A DNA stretch of 64,000 bases, taken from NCBI GenBank assembly GCA_964401995.1, contig CAYOAP010000010.1, positions 1 to 64,000 on the forward strand. Direction: 5' to 3'. The stretch is from DATCBF01 sp964401995 (GTDB taxonomy: Bacteria; Actinomycetota; Thermoleophilia; Solirubrobacterales; 70-9). Below are positions 32,011 through 40,888 of this stretch, piece by piece. Position numbers and translations under genes: made by a program. The notes under the pieces were generated by a model. That model was given only the letters and a program-made list of their open reading frames with translations, was not told where the DNA came from and did no database searches. Position 1 is the stretch's first letter, and each line of letters begins with the position of its first letter.

Positions 32011-33674
32011 CCGCCGAAGCGGTTCGTGATCGGCAGCCTTCGATCTCTTCCGAACGCCTTCGGCGTTATGCGGATGCCTGGCGCCGCCTGGCGGCGCTTG
32101 TACTCGGAGCGGTCGACCATGCGGACGACCTCGTCGACGACATCGGCGGGCATTCCGGCGGCGATCATCTGCTCGCGGCCCTGGTCGCGCTCGACGTAGG
32201 CCTCGAGGATCTGGTCGAGCAGGTCGTAGGGGGGGAGGGAGTCGCTGTCGTACTGGTCAGGCCGCAGCTCGGCCGAGGGGGCGCGGTCGAGCACAGAGGC
32301 CGGCACCTGCTCCTCGCCGGCGACGGCGTTGCGATGGCGGACCAGTTCGTAGACGAGCGTCTTCGGCACGTCCTTGATCACGGCGAAGCCGCCAGCCATG
32401 TCGCCGTAGAGGGTGGCGTAGCCGACCGACATCTCGCTCTTGTTGCCGGTCGTCAGCACCAGCCAGCCGTGCTTGTTGGAGAGCGCCATCATCAGGTTGC
32501 CCCTGATCCTGGCCTGGATGTTCTCGGCGGCGAGGTCGGGCTCGGAGGGTCTGGTGGGATCGCGCGGCAGTGAACCATCGTCCTCGGCGGCTGAGCCCTC
32601 AAAGGCGCCGGACAGCGCCCGCCCGTACTCCTCCATCGCCGACTCGATCTCGATCTCGATCAGCTCGGTTCCCAGCCTGGCAGCGATAGTCCTAGCGTCC
32701 GCCTGTGTTTCAGGGCTGGAATGAGGAGAGGGCATGACCACGCAGCTGACGTTTTTCGGCCCCAGGGCATCGGCCGCGAGCTGGGCGACGAGGGCCGAGT
32801 CGATCCCCCCCGAGAGGGCGACGCCGACATGGCGGAAGCCGTTCTTGGCGACGTAGTCGCGCAGGCCGAGGACGAGGGCGCGGTAGACCTCGGCCAGGTC
32901 CGGCAGCGGCTCGGCCAGGGGGCCGGGGGTCGCCGCCGGGATATCGCAGACGAGCAGCTCCTCTTCGAACTGGGCGGCGCGGGCGATCGGCTCGCCGCTG
33001 GCGTCGAGGACGAAGCTCTGGCCGTCGAAGACGAGCTCGTCCTGGCCGCCGACCAGGTTGCAGAAAGCGAAGTGAGTCCCGTAAGAGCGGGCGAGGGCGC
33101 CAAACATCGCCTCGCGCTCGCGCCCCTTGCCCCGGTGGTAGGGCGAGCCCGACGGGTTGGCGATCAGCTCGGCGCCCTCCGCCGCCTCGGTCGAGGCCGG
33201 CGGCCCCTCGACCCAGCAGTCCTCGCAGATCGTCAACCCGACCTCGTGGCCGCCGACATCGATGTTCATCGCCTCGACGCCGGGCGCGAAGTAGCGCTGC
33301 TCGTCGAAGACGGCGTAATTGGGCAGGCGGTTCTTGCGGTAGACGCCGCGCACGGCGCCGTCGGCGAGAACCGCGAGCGAGTTGTGGGCGCGGCGGTAGT
33401 CGCCGTCGGCCCCGGCGGCGGGCTCGGCGTAGCCGACCAGCACGACCCCGCCGCGGACCCCTTTGGCCAGCTCCTCGACGGCACGGCGGTTGGCCTCGAT
33501 GAAGTGGCGCTTGAGGTAGAGGTCCTCGGCCGGGTAGCCGGGCAGGCAGAGCTCGGGGAAGATCGTCAGCTCGGCCCCGGCGGCGGCGGCGCGGGCGATC
33601 CAGTCGGCGATCTTGGCCGCGTTGCCGTCGATGTCGCCCACGGTCGGGTCGATCTGGGCGAGCGCTATGCGCAT
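32007..33674 (-). CDS. nadE: Glutamine-dependent NAD+ synthetase
   Basis: 555 aa from the ATG at 33674 (MRIALAQIDPTVGD); upstream in-frame sequence is antisense to the next gene. The N-terminal nitrilase-type glutaminase has Glu41, Lys114 and Cys150 (TICEDCW). The C-terminal ATP-pyrophosphatase domain has ALSGGIDSALVAQLA, LTTGNKSEMSVGYATLYGD and DRSEYKRRQ. It amidates deamido-NAD. The length matches the two-domain E. coli/Thermotoga-like class, shorter than the ~680-aa mycobacterial enzyme. Confidence 0.95.
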   Translation of the reverse strand: MRIALAQIDPTVGDIDGNAAKIADWIARAAAAGAELTIFPELCLPGYPAEDLYLKRHFIEANRRAVEELAKGVRGGVVLVGYAEPAAGADGDYRRAHNSLAVLADGAVRGVYRKNRLPNYAVFDEQRYFAPGVEAMNIDVGGHEVGLTICEDCWVEGPPASTEAAEGAELIANPSGSPYHRGKGREREAMFGALARSYGTHFAFCNLVGGQDELVFDGQSFVLDASGEPIARAAQFEEELLVCDIPAATPGPLAEPLPDLAEVYRALVLGLRDYVAKNGFRHVGVALSGGIDSALVAQLAADALGPKNVSCVVMPSPHSSPETQADARTIAARLGTELIEIEIESAMEEYGRALSGAFEGSAAEDDGSLPRDPTRPSEPDLAAENIQARIRGNLMMALSNKHGWLVLTTGNKSEMSVGYATLYGDMAGGFAVIKDVPKTLVYELVRHRNAVAGEEQVPASVLDRAPSAELRPDQYDSDSLPPYDLLDQILEAYVERDQGREQMIAAGMPADVVDEVVRMVDRSEYKRRQAAPGIRITPKAFGRDRRLPITNRFGG

Positions 33675-33742
33675 GAGGGCCTCGGCGCAGTCATCGGCGA
33701 AGTATCGCGACCTGAGCCGCCGGAGAGGGCCGCGGCGGACTG

Positions 33743-33748
33743 TAGGGT
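33743..33748 (+). promoter_or_regulatory. -10 box (TAGGGT) for the secreted metalloprotease gene
   Basis: TAGGGT ends 7 nt before the ATG at 33756, leaderless type. Confidence 0.45.
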
Positions 33749-33755
33749 GGCCTGG

Positions 33756-35150
33756 ATGCGAGCACCACGCCATCTGATCGGTGCCTCGCTGGCCTGCCTG
33801 CTTCTGTTCGCGCTGCCCACGTCGTTGGCTTCGGCAGCCCCGAAGCCCTTCCGCTTCCCACAGTCGCGGCCGACAGACCACCGGCCGACCAACCGCCACG
33901 ATCCCAACCGCAACGCCTACAGCGTGCCGCAGGCGCCGAAATCGCCGCTCTGCGCCACGAACTTCTGCGTCCATTGGGTTGCCGAGGGAACCGACGCGCC
34001 CAGCCTCGCCGATGCCAACGGCGTCAGCGACGGCGATGGGATCCCCGATTACGTCGAGCACGTGATGGCGGTCGCCGAACACGTCTACTCGATTGAGAAC
34101 GGCAAGCTCGGCTGGCGCGACCCGAAATCGGACGGGATGATCGGCGGCGGCAAGGGCAAGACCGACATCTACCTCGCCAACATCGGCGGCGAACTGTTCG
34201 GCTACGCCGCCCCGGACCGCGGACAGGCCTCGAAGGCCCACCGGATCCCGCGCCAGCTCTATGGCTACCTGGTGATCGACAACGACTACGGGCCGACCGA
34301 GTTCCCGGGGACGACGCAGGCCAACGACCTCAAGGTCACCCTCGCCCACGAGTACAACCACATCCTCCAGTTCGGCTACGACGCCTACCAGGACGCCTGG
34401 TTCGCCGAGTCGACCGCGACCTGGATGGAGGACCAGGTCTACAACGGGATCAACGACTACCTGCGCTATGTGCCGCGCTGGACCAAGCGTTATGACACAC
34501 CCTTGACCACCAGCTCGATCAAGGAGTACGGCTCCGCCGTCTGGAACCACTGGCTCAGCCACCGCTACGGCCGCTCGTTCATGCGCAACGCATGGGCGCG
34601 GGCGATCCACGCCAAGCCGGGGGGCTTCGCGGTCGGCACCTATGAATCGGCGATCCACGCCGCCGGTGGATCGAGCTTCAGCCACGATTTCGCCGCTTTC
34701 TCCCGCGACGTCGCCGAGTGGCGCACCGACTCGGTCTTCCGCGAGGGCAACCTCTACCCCGACGCCCCGCGCGAGGGCGGGCTCACCGTCAACGGCGGGC
34801 CGCAGATCCGCGACCTCAACCACACCACCTTCCAGATGATCCGCGTCGACGACCGCAGCGGCAAAGCCGTCACGGTCAGCGCGGTCGCGCCTGCCGGCAT
34901 CTCTTCGGCGGTCGCCCTGGTCGGGCGGATCGGCAGCGAGCGCAAGGGACGGGTCGTCTCCCGCATGAGCTACAAGCAGGGGGGTGGCACGATGACGGCG
35001 CGGCTCGCCAACCCCCGCCGCTTCAGCCGCATCACCGCGGTCATCGTCAACGCCGATGCCAGCGCCGGGCCGTTCAGCCCGCGCAAACTCGACTGGTCCT
35101 ACGCCGACGAAGGAACCCCGTTCAGCGTCAGCGCCCGGTCCGCCCGCTAG
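33756..35150 (+). CDS. Secreted zinc metalloprotease-like protein (MXAN_6640-like)
   Basis: 464 aa. Signal peptide 1-28 (LLLFALPTSLASA). HEYNH (198-202) followed by WFAESTATWMED gives the His-x3-His pair, the catalytic Glu199 and a downstream Glu third ligand, as in gluzincin-type peptidases. The N-terminal part has DANGVSDGDGIPDYVE, a calcium-binding thrombospondin-3-like Asp pattern. The C-terminal part is a beta-rich domain. Probably released to the outside; substrate unknown. The ATG at 33756 is chosen for its signal peptide and upstream TAGGGT box. Confidence 0.82.
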   Translation: MRAPRHLIGASLACLLLFALPTSLASAAPKPFRFPQSRPTDHRPTNRHDPNRNAYSVPQAPKSPLCATNFCVHWVAEGTDAPSLADANGVSDGDGIPDYVEHVMAVAEHVYSIENGKLGWRDPKSDGMIGGGKGKTDIYLANIGGELFGYAAPDRGQASKAHRIPRQLYGYLVIDNDYGPTEFPGTTQANDLKVTLAHEYNHILQFGYDAYQDAWFAESTATWMEDQVYNGINDYLRYVPRWTKRYDTPLTTSSIKEYGSAVWNHWLSHRYGRSFMRNAWARAIHAKPGGFAVGTYESAIHAAGGSSFSHDFAAFSRDVAEWRTDSVFREGNLYPDAPREGGLTVNGGPQIRDLNHTTFQMIRVDDRSGKAVTVSAVAPAGISSAVALVGRIGSERKGRVVSRMSYKQGGGTMTARLANPRRFSRITAVIVNADASAGPFSPRKLDWSYADEGTPFSVSARSAR

Positions 35151-35155
35151 CGGCC

Positions 35156-35800
35156 TTGCCGCGGCTGATCGTCAGCGCCGACGACTACGGCTACTCGGCC
35201 CGCTACAACGAGGGCATCCTGCAGGCAGCCGCCGGGGGCGGGATCGACGCCGCCGGCGCGATGGTCCTGCGCGGCGCCTGCGCGCCGGCGCCGATTCTCG
35301 AAGCTGGGATCGAGGTGGGATTGCACATCGAGCTGCCGCCAGGCGTCGAGGGTGACGACGATGCCGCGGCTGAGCCCCGCCGCCAGCTCGGCCTCTTCAC
35401 CAGCATCTTCCGCCGCCCGCCCGCTTACCTCGACGGGCATCACCACTGCCATGCCAGTGAGGCGATGGCGGCCGAGGTGGAGTCGATCGCGCTGGAGCTC
35501 GGCATCCGGGTGCGCTGCGCCGGCGATGAGCACCGCGAGCGCCTACGGGCGGTGGGGATCGAGACGCCAGAGCGCCTGATCGGCCGCTGGGCAGAGGACC
35601 AGCCGCCGGTTCCGGCCGAGATCGAACGCGCTGCCGAGGGCGACGGGCCGCCGCCTGGCCTGACCGAGTGGATGACGCATCCGGGGCTCAGCGACCCCGG
35701 CGCAGGCTCAGGGTTTGACCGCGGAAGAGAGGACGACCTTGCCGTTGCCCTGCGCTTTGCGCCGAGCCCGTTTCTTCGGCGCTGGCGCGATCGTCGCTGA
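35156..35800 (+). CDS. YdjC/ChbG-family carbohydrate deacetylase-like protein
   Basis: 214 aa from a TTG 5 nt after the previous stop. LIVSADDYGYS at the start and YLDGHHHCH (about 92-100) are the metal-binding motifs of the YdjC/ChbG/HpnK family, which removes acetyl groups from glycans or hopanoid precursors. The family C-terminal region (DRGREDDLAVALRF) is retained and overlaps the convergent wax-ester synthase gene by 93 bp. Substrate unknown. The start codon is weakly supported. Confidence 0.75.
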   Translation: MPRLIVSADDYGYSARYNEGILQAAAGGGIDAAGAMVLRGACAPAPILEAGIEVGLHIELPPGVEGDDDAAAEPRRQLGLFTSIFRRPPAYLDGHHHCHASEAMAAEVESIALELGIRVRCAGDEHRERLRAVGIETPERLIGRWAEDQPPVPAEIERAAEGDGPPPGLTEWMTHPGLSDPGAGSGFDRGREDDLAVALRFAPSPFLRRWRDRR

Positions 35801-37153
35801 GAGCTCCTTGACAGTCGCCTCGAGGTCGAGCCCAAAGCTCTCGATGTCGGCCATCGCGTCGTAGTCGCCGGTGATGCCGAAGTTGACCTGGCCGTTGTAG
35901 GACATGATCCCGATACAGAGCGCCTGGCGGCGGGCCAGCGGCACCATCGGGAAGATCGACTCCATTTTGCGGCCGAGCACGTAGAGCGGGAACTGCGGGC
36001 CTGGCACGTTGGTGACGACGAGGTTGAAGAAGCGCTGGGCGGGCTGCAGGCGGGCCGCCTGGGCGGCGATCGTCGGCGGCGCGAAGTCGGTGATCTTGGT
36101 CAGGATCTCGGCACCGACCGCCTGTCCCGAGCCCTTCAGGTCGCCCATCGACTCGCTGACCAGGCGCAGGCGCTCAACCGGGTCTTCGGACCAGACTGGC
36201 AGCGGCGCCATCATCGCCGAGATCCGGTTGCCGAGCGCGCCGTGCTCCTCGTCGGCGCGGATGCTGACCGGGACCATCGCCTTCATCTCCAGGCCCTCGG
36301 TCGCGTGGCCGCGGGCGCGCAGGTAGTTGCCGAGCGCGCCGGCGACGACGGAGAGGATGACGTCGTTGACGGTGCCGCCGTGGGCGTCCTTGATCCGCTT
36401 CAGCTCGCCGAGGTCGCTCTGGGCCATCGCGAAACGGCGGTGGGGGCCGATGTCGACGTTGAAGGGGGTGGAGGGCGCGCCCATGCCGGCGCCGATCATC
36501 TTCCCGGTGGCCCCGATCCCGCGCACCACCTGGCGCGGCCCGCGGAAGACGGCACGGACGCCACGGACGAACTCGCGCGGGCTGGTGGCGCGCTCGCGCA
36601 GGGCGTCGCCGAGCAGCTTCAGGTCGGTCGGCTCGGGCCGAGGCAGCCACCTCGGGGCCATCACCGGGCCCAGCTCGGGTTCGGGGTCGAGGTCGTAGAG
36701 GACCGTGGTTATGTCAACTCCGGAGACGCCGTCGACCAGGGCGTGGTGGCTCTTGCCGATCACAGCGAAGCGGCCGCCGGTCAAGCCCTCGACCAGCCAC
36801 AGCTCCCAGAGCGGCTTGCTGCGGTCGAGCTGCTGGGAGAAGATCCGCGCCGCCAGGTTGCGCAGCTGCTCGTCGGAGCCCGGCGCCGGCAGCGCGCTCT
36901 GGCGGACGTGGTAGTCGAGGTTGAGGTGCGGGTCGTCGACCCAGACCGGCCGGCCCTGGTCGAAGGGGACGAAGCGCAGCTTCTGGCGAAAGCGCGGCAC
37001 CAGGTGCAGCCGCGAGGCGATGTGGTCGCGGAACTCGGCGTGGGTGGGAGCGGGCCCCTCGAAGATCGTGGTCGAGGCGACATGCATGTGCGCCCCCGCT
37101 CGCTCCATGTGAAGGAAGGAAGAGTCGAGCCCGCTGAGTCGATCATCACTCAC
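35708..37153 (-). CDS. Wax ester synthase / diacylglycerol acyltransferase (WS/DGAT)
   Basis: 481 aa from GTG 37153 (family start RLSGLDSSFLHMER); a GTG 6 codons earlier is possible. The catalytic HHxxxDG is HHALVDG at about 135-141, in the condensation-domain-like N-terminal half. The conserved NDVILSVVAGALG and VTNVPGPQFPLYVLG follow. It esterifies acyl-CoA with diacylglycerol or fatty alcohols for storage lipid. A basic tail (KKRARRKAQGNG) ends the protein. The 3' end overlaps the deacetylase gene by 93 bp. Confidence 0.9.
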   Translation of the reverse strand: MSDDRLSGLDSSFLHMERAGAHMHVASTTIFEGPAPTHAEFRDHIASRLHLVPRFRQKLRFVPFDQGRPVWVDDPHLNLDYHVRQSALPAPGSDEQLRNLAARIFSQQLDRSKPLWELWLVEGLTGGRFAVIGKSHHALVDGVSGVDITTVLYDLDPEPELGPVMAPRWLPRPEPTDLKLLGDALRERATSPREFVRGVRAVFRGPRQVVRGIGATGKMIGAGMGAPSTPFNVDIGPHRRFAMAQSDLGELKRIKDAHGGTVNDVILSVVAGALGNYLRARGHATEGLEMKAMVPVSIRADEEHGALGNRISAMMAPLPVWSEDPVERLRLVSESMGDLKGSGQAVGAEILTKITDFAPPTIAAQAARLQPAQRFFNLVVTNVPGPQFPLYVLGRKMESIFPMVPLARRQALCIGIMSYNGQVNFGITGDYDAMADIESFGLDLEATVKELSATIAPAPKKRARRKAQGNGKVVLSSAVKP

Positions 37154-37311
37154 CCCCCAATCTTCGCACACCCTTGTTCAGGCATAAGTCGGAGCGAATT
37201 TTGGCTTGTTCAAGGGCTTTGCAGGGAGCGTTGCCAAAGCGGCCAGTGTGCGATGCGTCACCCGGAATCGCCCCGGGAGTCCCTACCTTGCCCCGTTCAG
37301 ACAGATATGAC

Positions 37312-37466
37312 CTATCTGCCGAGTTCGGCCGCGAGCGCGGCTGGAGCGGGGGACCCAATGCCACGAAGTTGTGGCCGGGGCGAATCGGGCGGCGAGCCGC
37401 CCGTAGCGCGCGCAAGGCACCGAGCCTGCGCCTGCGAGCCCGTCAGCTAACCCCGTAGGCAGCAGA
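37312..37466 (+). ncRNA. Cyclic di-AMP riboswitch (ydaO/yuaA type)
   Basis: Conserved landmarks in order: gcgggggacccaatg (about 37346-37360), ggggcgaatcgggc (37377-37390) and the highly diagnostic gtcagctaaccccgtaggc (37442-37460). Helix P1 is formed by ctgcc (37316-37320) and ggcag (37458-37462). It ends 14-18 nt before the ATG of the RlpA-like gene, which suggests control of translation or of an overlapping terminator. In actinobacteria this class often controls cell-wall enzymes. Confidence 0.88.
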
Positions 37467-37479
37467 AAGCGAGCATTCA

Positions 37480-38124
37480 ATGCGATTCACTCTGCCCACG
37501 GTGGCGGCTGCCGCTGCGCTGTTAGTTGGCGCGGTTCCAGCCACCGCAAAGCAGTCCACGCACCATCGCCCCGAGCGGGTTCAGTCCCATATCTCACTGC
37601 ACCTCAGCCGCCACAGCGTGCTGAGCAGCGAGAGCCTCGTTGTGCACGGCCGGGTCCGGCCTGGCGGCGCCCACCGCGTCAAGCTCGTCTTCGGAGGTGG
37701 CGGGAGCGAGACCGTCGGCGTCACCACCAAACGCAACGGCGCCTTCGCCCTGCGCTGGCGCCCCGACGGCATCGGCAGCTACAAGGTTCGCGCCTTCGGG
37801 ATCCACGACCGCCACACGACTGGGTCGGCGAGCGCGTCCCGTCGCCTCACCGCCTTCCACCAGGCCGAGGCCTCCTACTACGGCCCTGGCCTCTACGGCG
37901 GGGCCCTGGCTTGCGGCGGCACCCTGCAGCCGGGGACGCTGGGCGTCGCCAACAAGACGCTGCCCTGCGGGGCCAAGGTGAAGCTGCGCTACCAGGGCCG
38001 GACGATCACGGTCCCGGTCGTCGATCGCGGCCCCTACGTCGCCGGTCGCGATTTCGACCTGACGACGGCGACCAAGGAGAAGCTCGGCTTCCCCGACCTG
38101 GGGACGCTGCTCTCCAGCAAGTAA
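37480..38124 (+). CDS. Secreted RlpA-like double-psi beta-barrel protein
   Basis: 214 aa. Signal peptide 1-23 (ATA then KQST). A beta-sandwich-like region lies about 36-125. The C-terminal RlpA-type barrel (about 128-212) includes ASYYGPGLYGG, LACGGTLQPGTLGVANKT, LPCGAKVKLRYQGR and VPVVDRGPYVAGRDFDLT; the catalytic-type Asp and the Cys pair are present. Related domains act as lytic transglycosylases or resuscitation factors. The c-di-AMP riboswitch upstream ties it to wall or turgor control. Confidence 0.88.
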   Translation: MRFTLPTVAAAAALLVGAVPATAKQSTHHRPERVQSHISLHLSRHSVLSSESLVVHGRVRPGGAHRVKLVFGGGGSETVGVTTKRNGAFALRWRPDGIGSYKVRAFGIHDRHTTGSASASRRLTAFHQAEASYYGPGLYGGALACGGTLQPGTLGVANKTLPCGAKVKLRYQGRTITVPVVDRGPYVAGRDFDLTTATKEKLGFPDLGTLLSSK

Positions 38125-38133
38125 TTCGAGCGC

Positions 38134-39213
38134 TCAGCCGGCAAGGCCGAGCTGGAGCTGGCCGTCGGGCGCATCGGGCTCGGCGGCCGGCTCCTTCTCG
38201 AAGCCGGCGAGGCGCACCCCGAGCAGGCGCACCGGGCGCGGCGGCGCGTAGGCGCGCAGCAGGTCGAGCACGACCGGGACTACCACGGCCGGGTCGTTGG
38301 TCGGCTGCTCGACGGTGTGGGAGCGGGAGACGTTGGTCCAGTCGTCGAGGCGGACCTTGATCCCGATTGTGCGGCCCTCGAGGTCGCGCTTGCGCAGGCG
38401 GCGGCAGAGCTCCTCTGCCAGGCCCTTGAGCGAGCCCTCGATCTGGGCCGGCTCGGAGATGTCGACGTCAAAAGTGGTCTCCGCCGACTGCGACTTGGTC
38501 TCACGCGAGACCGAGATCGGCGTCTCGTCTTCGAAGCGCGAGCGGGCGAGGAGCCAGCGGCCCATCCGCGGCCCGAACGCGGCCTCCATCACGGCGGCGT
38601 CCTGTTGCCGCAGGTCGGCCAGCGTCCGCACGCCCATCCCCTGCAGCTTGATCACGGTTTTTGGCCCGATCCCGGGGACGAGGCCAGGGGAGTCCGCGGC
38701 GAAGCGCTCCAGCGCCTCAGCCCGCGGCAGCACCACCAGGCCGCCGGGCTTGCCCAGCTCGCTGGTGATCTTGGCCAGCAGCCGGTTCTCGGAGATCCCG
38801 ACCGAGCAGCCCAGCCCGATATCCCGAATCTCCGCCACGATCCGCCGCATCGTCGCCTTCGGCGAGAAGAGCCCGGTCAGGTCGACGTATGCCTCGTCGA
38901 GCCCAACCACCTCGACCACCTCGGCATTGCGATGAAGAATCTCCATCACCTGCCCCGAAGCCTCCCGGTAGGCGGTGAAGTCAGGGTGCAGGTAGACAGC
39001 ATCCGGCAGCCGCCGCCGAGCCACAGCGGCGGGCATAGCCGAGTGCACCCCGCCAAGCTTGCGAGCCTCGTAGCTGGCCGTGGTGACCACAGCCCGAGGC
39101 CCGGATCCGCAGACCACAACCGGCTTTCCCCGCAGCTCAGGCCGCCGCCGCAGCTCGACCGACGCGTAGAACGCGTCCATGTCGAGGTGGGCGATGGTTC
39201 GCGAAGAAGACAA
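38134..39213 (-). CDS. dinB: DNA polymerase IV (Y-family)
   Basis: 359 aa if TTG 39213 is the start; a TTG at 39321 would add 36 residues but overlaps the divergent gene. Palm motifs: HLDMDAFYASVE, VVGLDEAYVDLTG (catalytic Asp-Glu) and SVGISENRLLAKITSELGKPGG. HhH motif GIGPKTVIKLQGMG. The C-terminal QLQLGL is a beta-clamp-binding-like peptide. Performs translesion synthesis. No LexA box is recognised upstream. Confidence 0.92.
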   Translation of the reverse strand: MSSSRTIAHLDMDAFYASVELRRRPELRGKPVVVCGSGPRAVVTTASYEARKLGGVHSAMPAAVARRRLPDAVYLHPDFTAYREASGQVMEILHRNAEVVEVVGLDEAYVDLTGLFSPKATMRRIVAEIRDIGLGCSVGISENRLLAKITSELGKPGGLVVLPRAEALERFAADSPGLVPGIGPKTVIKLQGMGVRTLADLRQQDAAVMEAAFGPRMGRWLLARSRFEDETPISVSRETKSQSAETTFDVDISEPAQIEGSLKGLAEELCRRLRKRDLEGRTIGIKVRLDDWTNVSRSHTVEQPTNDPAVVVPVVLDLLRAYAPPRPVRLLGVRLAGFEKEPAAEPDAPDGQLQLGLAG

Positions 39214-39279
39214 GGCATTGATCGTAGGAAGAGAAAGGGACGCTACGACGACCCTCCGCGTGCCCCGGCCCGTTATGGC

Positions 39280-39285
39280 TAGGAT
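39280..39285 (+). promoter_or_regulatory. -10 box (TAGGAT) for the gene at 39294
   Basis: TAGGAT ends 8 nt before the GTG at 39294, leaderless type. Confidence 0.4.
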
Positions 39286-39293
39286 GCCCGCCG

Positions 39294-39728
39294 GTGGGGG
39301 AGAAATCGGCCAAGCGCACAACGGCCCTGGTGGCTGCCGGGGCGATTTTGATCGGGTCGCTTGGCCCGTGGACGACGTTTGCCTTTGGCTCGGTTTCAGG
39401 CATGCAGGGAGATGGCAGGATCACGGTGGTGCTGGCCCTGATCGCGGGGTGCCTTCTGCTCATGCGCTGGGGGCTGACCGCTGCGGTCGTAGTCGCCGCG
39501 ATCTCCGCCATCGTCTCGGTCTATGACGTGATCAATGTCAGCACCTCGACCCAGGAAATATTCGGGCGTGAGGTTCATCTGGTCGATGTCGGCTGGGGCC
39601 TCTGGGTGGCGGCGCTCGGATCCGTCGTCCTCTTGGTCAGCTCCTATTTATTTCGGGCGGAGACCCGAGGGCAGGCCTCGATCGCGCCAGTTGAAGAGAC
39701 ACCCGCTCCCGGCGAGTCGTCGCCGTAG
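39294..39728 (+). CDS. Four-TM hypothetical membrane protein
   Basis: 144 aa, GTG start. Hydrophobic segments at about 11-32, 43-58, 60-77 and 97-117, then a short Pro/Glu-rich cytoplasmic tail. No catalytic motif. It resembles small actinobacterial membrane proteins of unknown function with a GPWTTF-type motif in the first loop. Divergent from dinB. Confidence 0.65.
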   Translation: MGEKSAKRTTALVAAGAILIGSLGPWTTFAFGSVSGMQGDGRITVVLALIAGCLLLMRWGLTAAVVVAAISAIVSVYDVINVSTSTQEIFGREVHLVDVGWGLWVAALGSVVLLVSSYLFRAETRGQASIAPVEETPAPGESSP

Positions 39729-39748
39729 CCGGCAAACCCCCGCCCTCT

Positions 39749-39754
39749 TAGACT
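39749..39754 (+). promoter_or_regulatory. -10 box (TAGACT) for the gene at 39762
   Basis: TAGACT ends 7 nt before the ATG at 39762, leaderless type. Confidence 0.4.
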
Positions 39755-39761
39755 TCAGCCA

Positions 39762-40040
39762 ATGGCTTCAGCCGAGGCAAAGAACCTTGAGGCGATCTCG
39801 AAGGCGATCGACCAGCACAACATGAACTGCGCCTTCCCGGCCGCCGAGGTGCGGATGAACCCGTTCGAGGTCGAACGGCTGGGCTGGGATCACATTCGCG
39901 GCTTGCCGGTGGTGCCGGACGGGGAGATTGGCACCGGCCGCTTCCGCATCGTCTGCTCGCGCGAACTCGACGGCGACGAGCTCGAGGTGGTCGAGGCGAT
40001 CGGCCAGGAGCTTCAGCCGGTCGCGCCGATCAGCAACTGA
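39762..40040 (+). CDS. Small conserved-looking hypothetical protein (92 aa)
   Basis: 92 aa, soluble, Glu-rich. The segment ERLGWDHIRGLPVVPDGEIGTGRFRIVC looks like a folded alpha/beta domain but I do not recognise it. One Cys near residue 19 and another near 65. Own leaderless promoter, and a strong inverted repeat after its stop. Confidence 0.55.
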   Translation: MASAEAKNLEAISKAIDQHNMNCAFPAAEVRMNPFEVERLGWDHIRGLPVVPDGEIGTGRFRIVCSRELDGDELEVVEAIGQELQPVAPISN

Positions 40041-40051
40041 GCTGCAGAGTC

Positions 40052-40100
40052 GACGAGACCTACATTTCCATTCCTATAGACGGGAAATATAGGTCTCGTC
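40052..40100. terminator. 18-bp inverted repeat between convergent genes, bidirectional terminator
   Basis: Arms 40052-40069 and 40083-40100 pair with one mismatch around a 13-nt loop. The stems are A/T-rich for this genome (they include acctacattt). The repeat sits between the stop at 40040 and the convergent stop at 40102. Geometry is nearly the same as the repeat at 61016-61066. Confidence 0.75.
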
Positions 40101-40101
40101 C

Positions 40102-40863
40102 TCAGAATTCGTTCCAGAAGTCGATCCCTAGCCCTTCTAGCCAGATCCTCGCTTCGTTGTTTAGCTCGGTCAGCTGGCCGGTCCAGATCAGGATGCCCAT
40201 CACGATCAAGATCAGGCCGCCGACGGCGACTATCGCCTGGTAGTGGCGCTTGACCACCGCGAAGGCTGTGGTCATGCGCGAGAAGGCGAGGGCAGTGAGG
40301 AGGAAGGGGATCGCCAGGCCCGCCGAGTAGACGGCGAGGAGGAAGGCGCCGTGGGCGGCTGAGCCGGAGATCGCGGCCGCGGTGAGGATCGCTCCCAGCG
40401 TCGGCCCGATGCACGGGGTCCAGGCGATCGCGAAGGCGGCGCCGGCGATGATCGGCCCGCCCTTGCCGGCGCGTTCGAGCAGGCTGTCGACGTGCCACTC
40501 GCGGTTGAGGCGGGTGATGAAGAGGGAACTGACGAAGAGCAGGCCCATCAGGACGATGAAGGCCGCCGAGATTTTGGTCAGCAGTTCGCTGTGGTCGCTG
40601 ATCGTCGAGCCGAGCGCGGTCGCGGTCAGGCCCGAGGCGATGAAGATCGCCGAGAAGCTGCCGACGAAGAGCAGGCTCGGCCCCAGCACCCTGCGCCAGT
40701 TAGCGTCGTCGAGGTCCGCCGCCGAGACGCCGGTCACGGCCGAGAGATAGCCCGGGACCAATGGCAGCACACAGGGGGAGAGGAAGGAGATGACGCCCGC
40801 CGCCAGGGCGGCGAATATGCCGATGCCTGCGGCCGGGTCGGTGCTTGCAACGGCCAGGATCAC
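40102..40863 (-). CDS. CcdA-type cytochrome c biogenesis / thiol reductant transporter
   Basis: 253 aa from GTG 40863; longer starts are possible because the frame stays open. Six membrane segments. The two conserved membrane Cys residues are in ISFLSPCVLPLVPGYL and AWTPCIGPTLGA, which carry electrons from cytoplasmic thioredoxin to extracytoplasmic thiol proteins (ResA/CcsX or TlpA types). No cytochrome c maturation genes adjoin it here. Confidence 0.9.
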   Translation of the reverse strand: MILAVASTDPAAGIGIFAALAAGVISFLSPCVLPLVPGYLSAVTGVSAADLDDANWRRVLGPSLLFVGSFSAIFIASGLTATALGSTISDHSELLTKISAAFIVLMGLLFVSSLFITRLNREWHVDSLLERAGKGGPIIAGAAFAIAWTPCIGPTLGAILTAAAISGSAAHGAFLLAVYSAGLAIPFLLTALAFSRMTTAFAVVKRHYQAIVAVGGLILIVMGILIWTGQLTELNNEARIWLEGLGIDFWNEF

Positions 40864-40888
40864 GACTGCCCAGGTTACCCTCAGCCGA

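Noticed and set aside
33675..34823. In-frame upstream extension of nadE on the minus strand (up to 938 aa)
   Set aside because: It is antisense to the secreted metalloprotease gene, which has a signal peptide and HEYNH motif; NadE starts naturally at 33674 with MRIALAQIDP.
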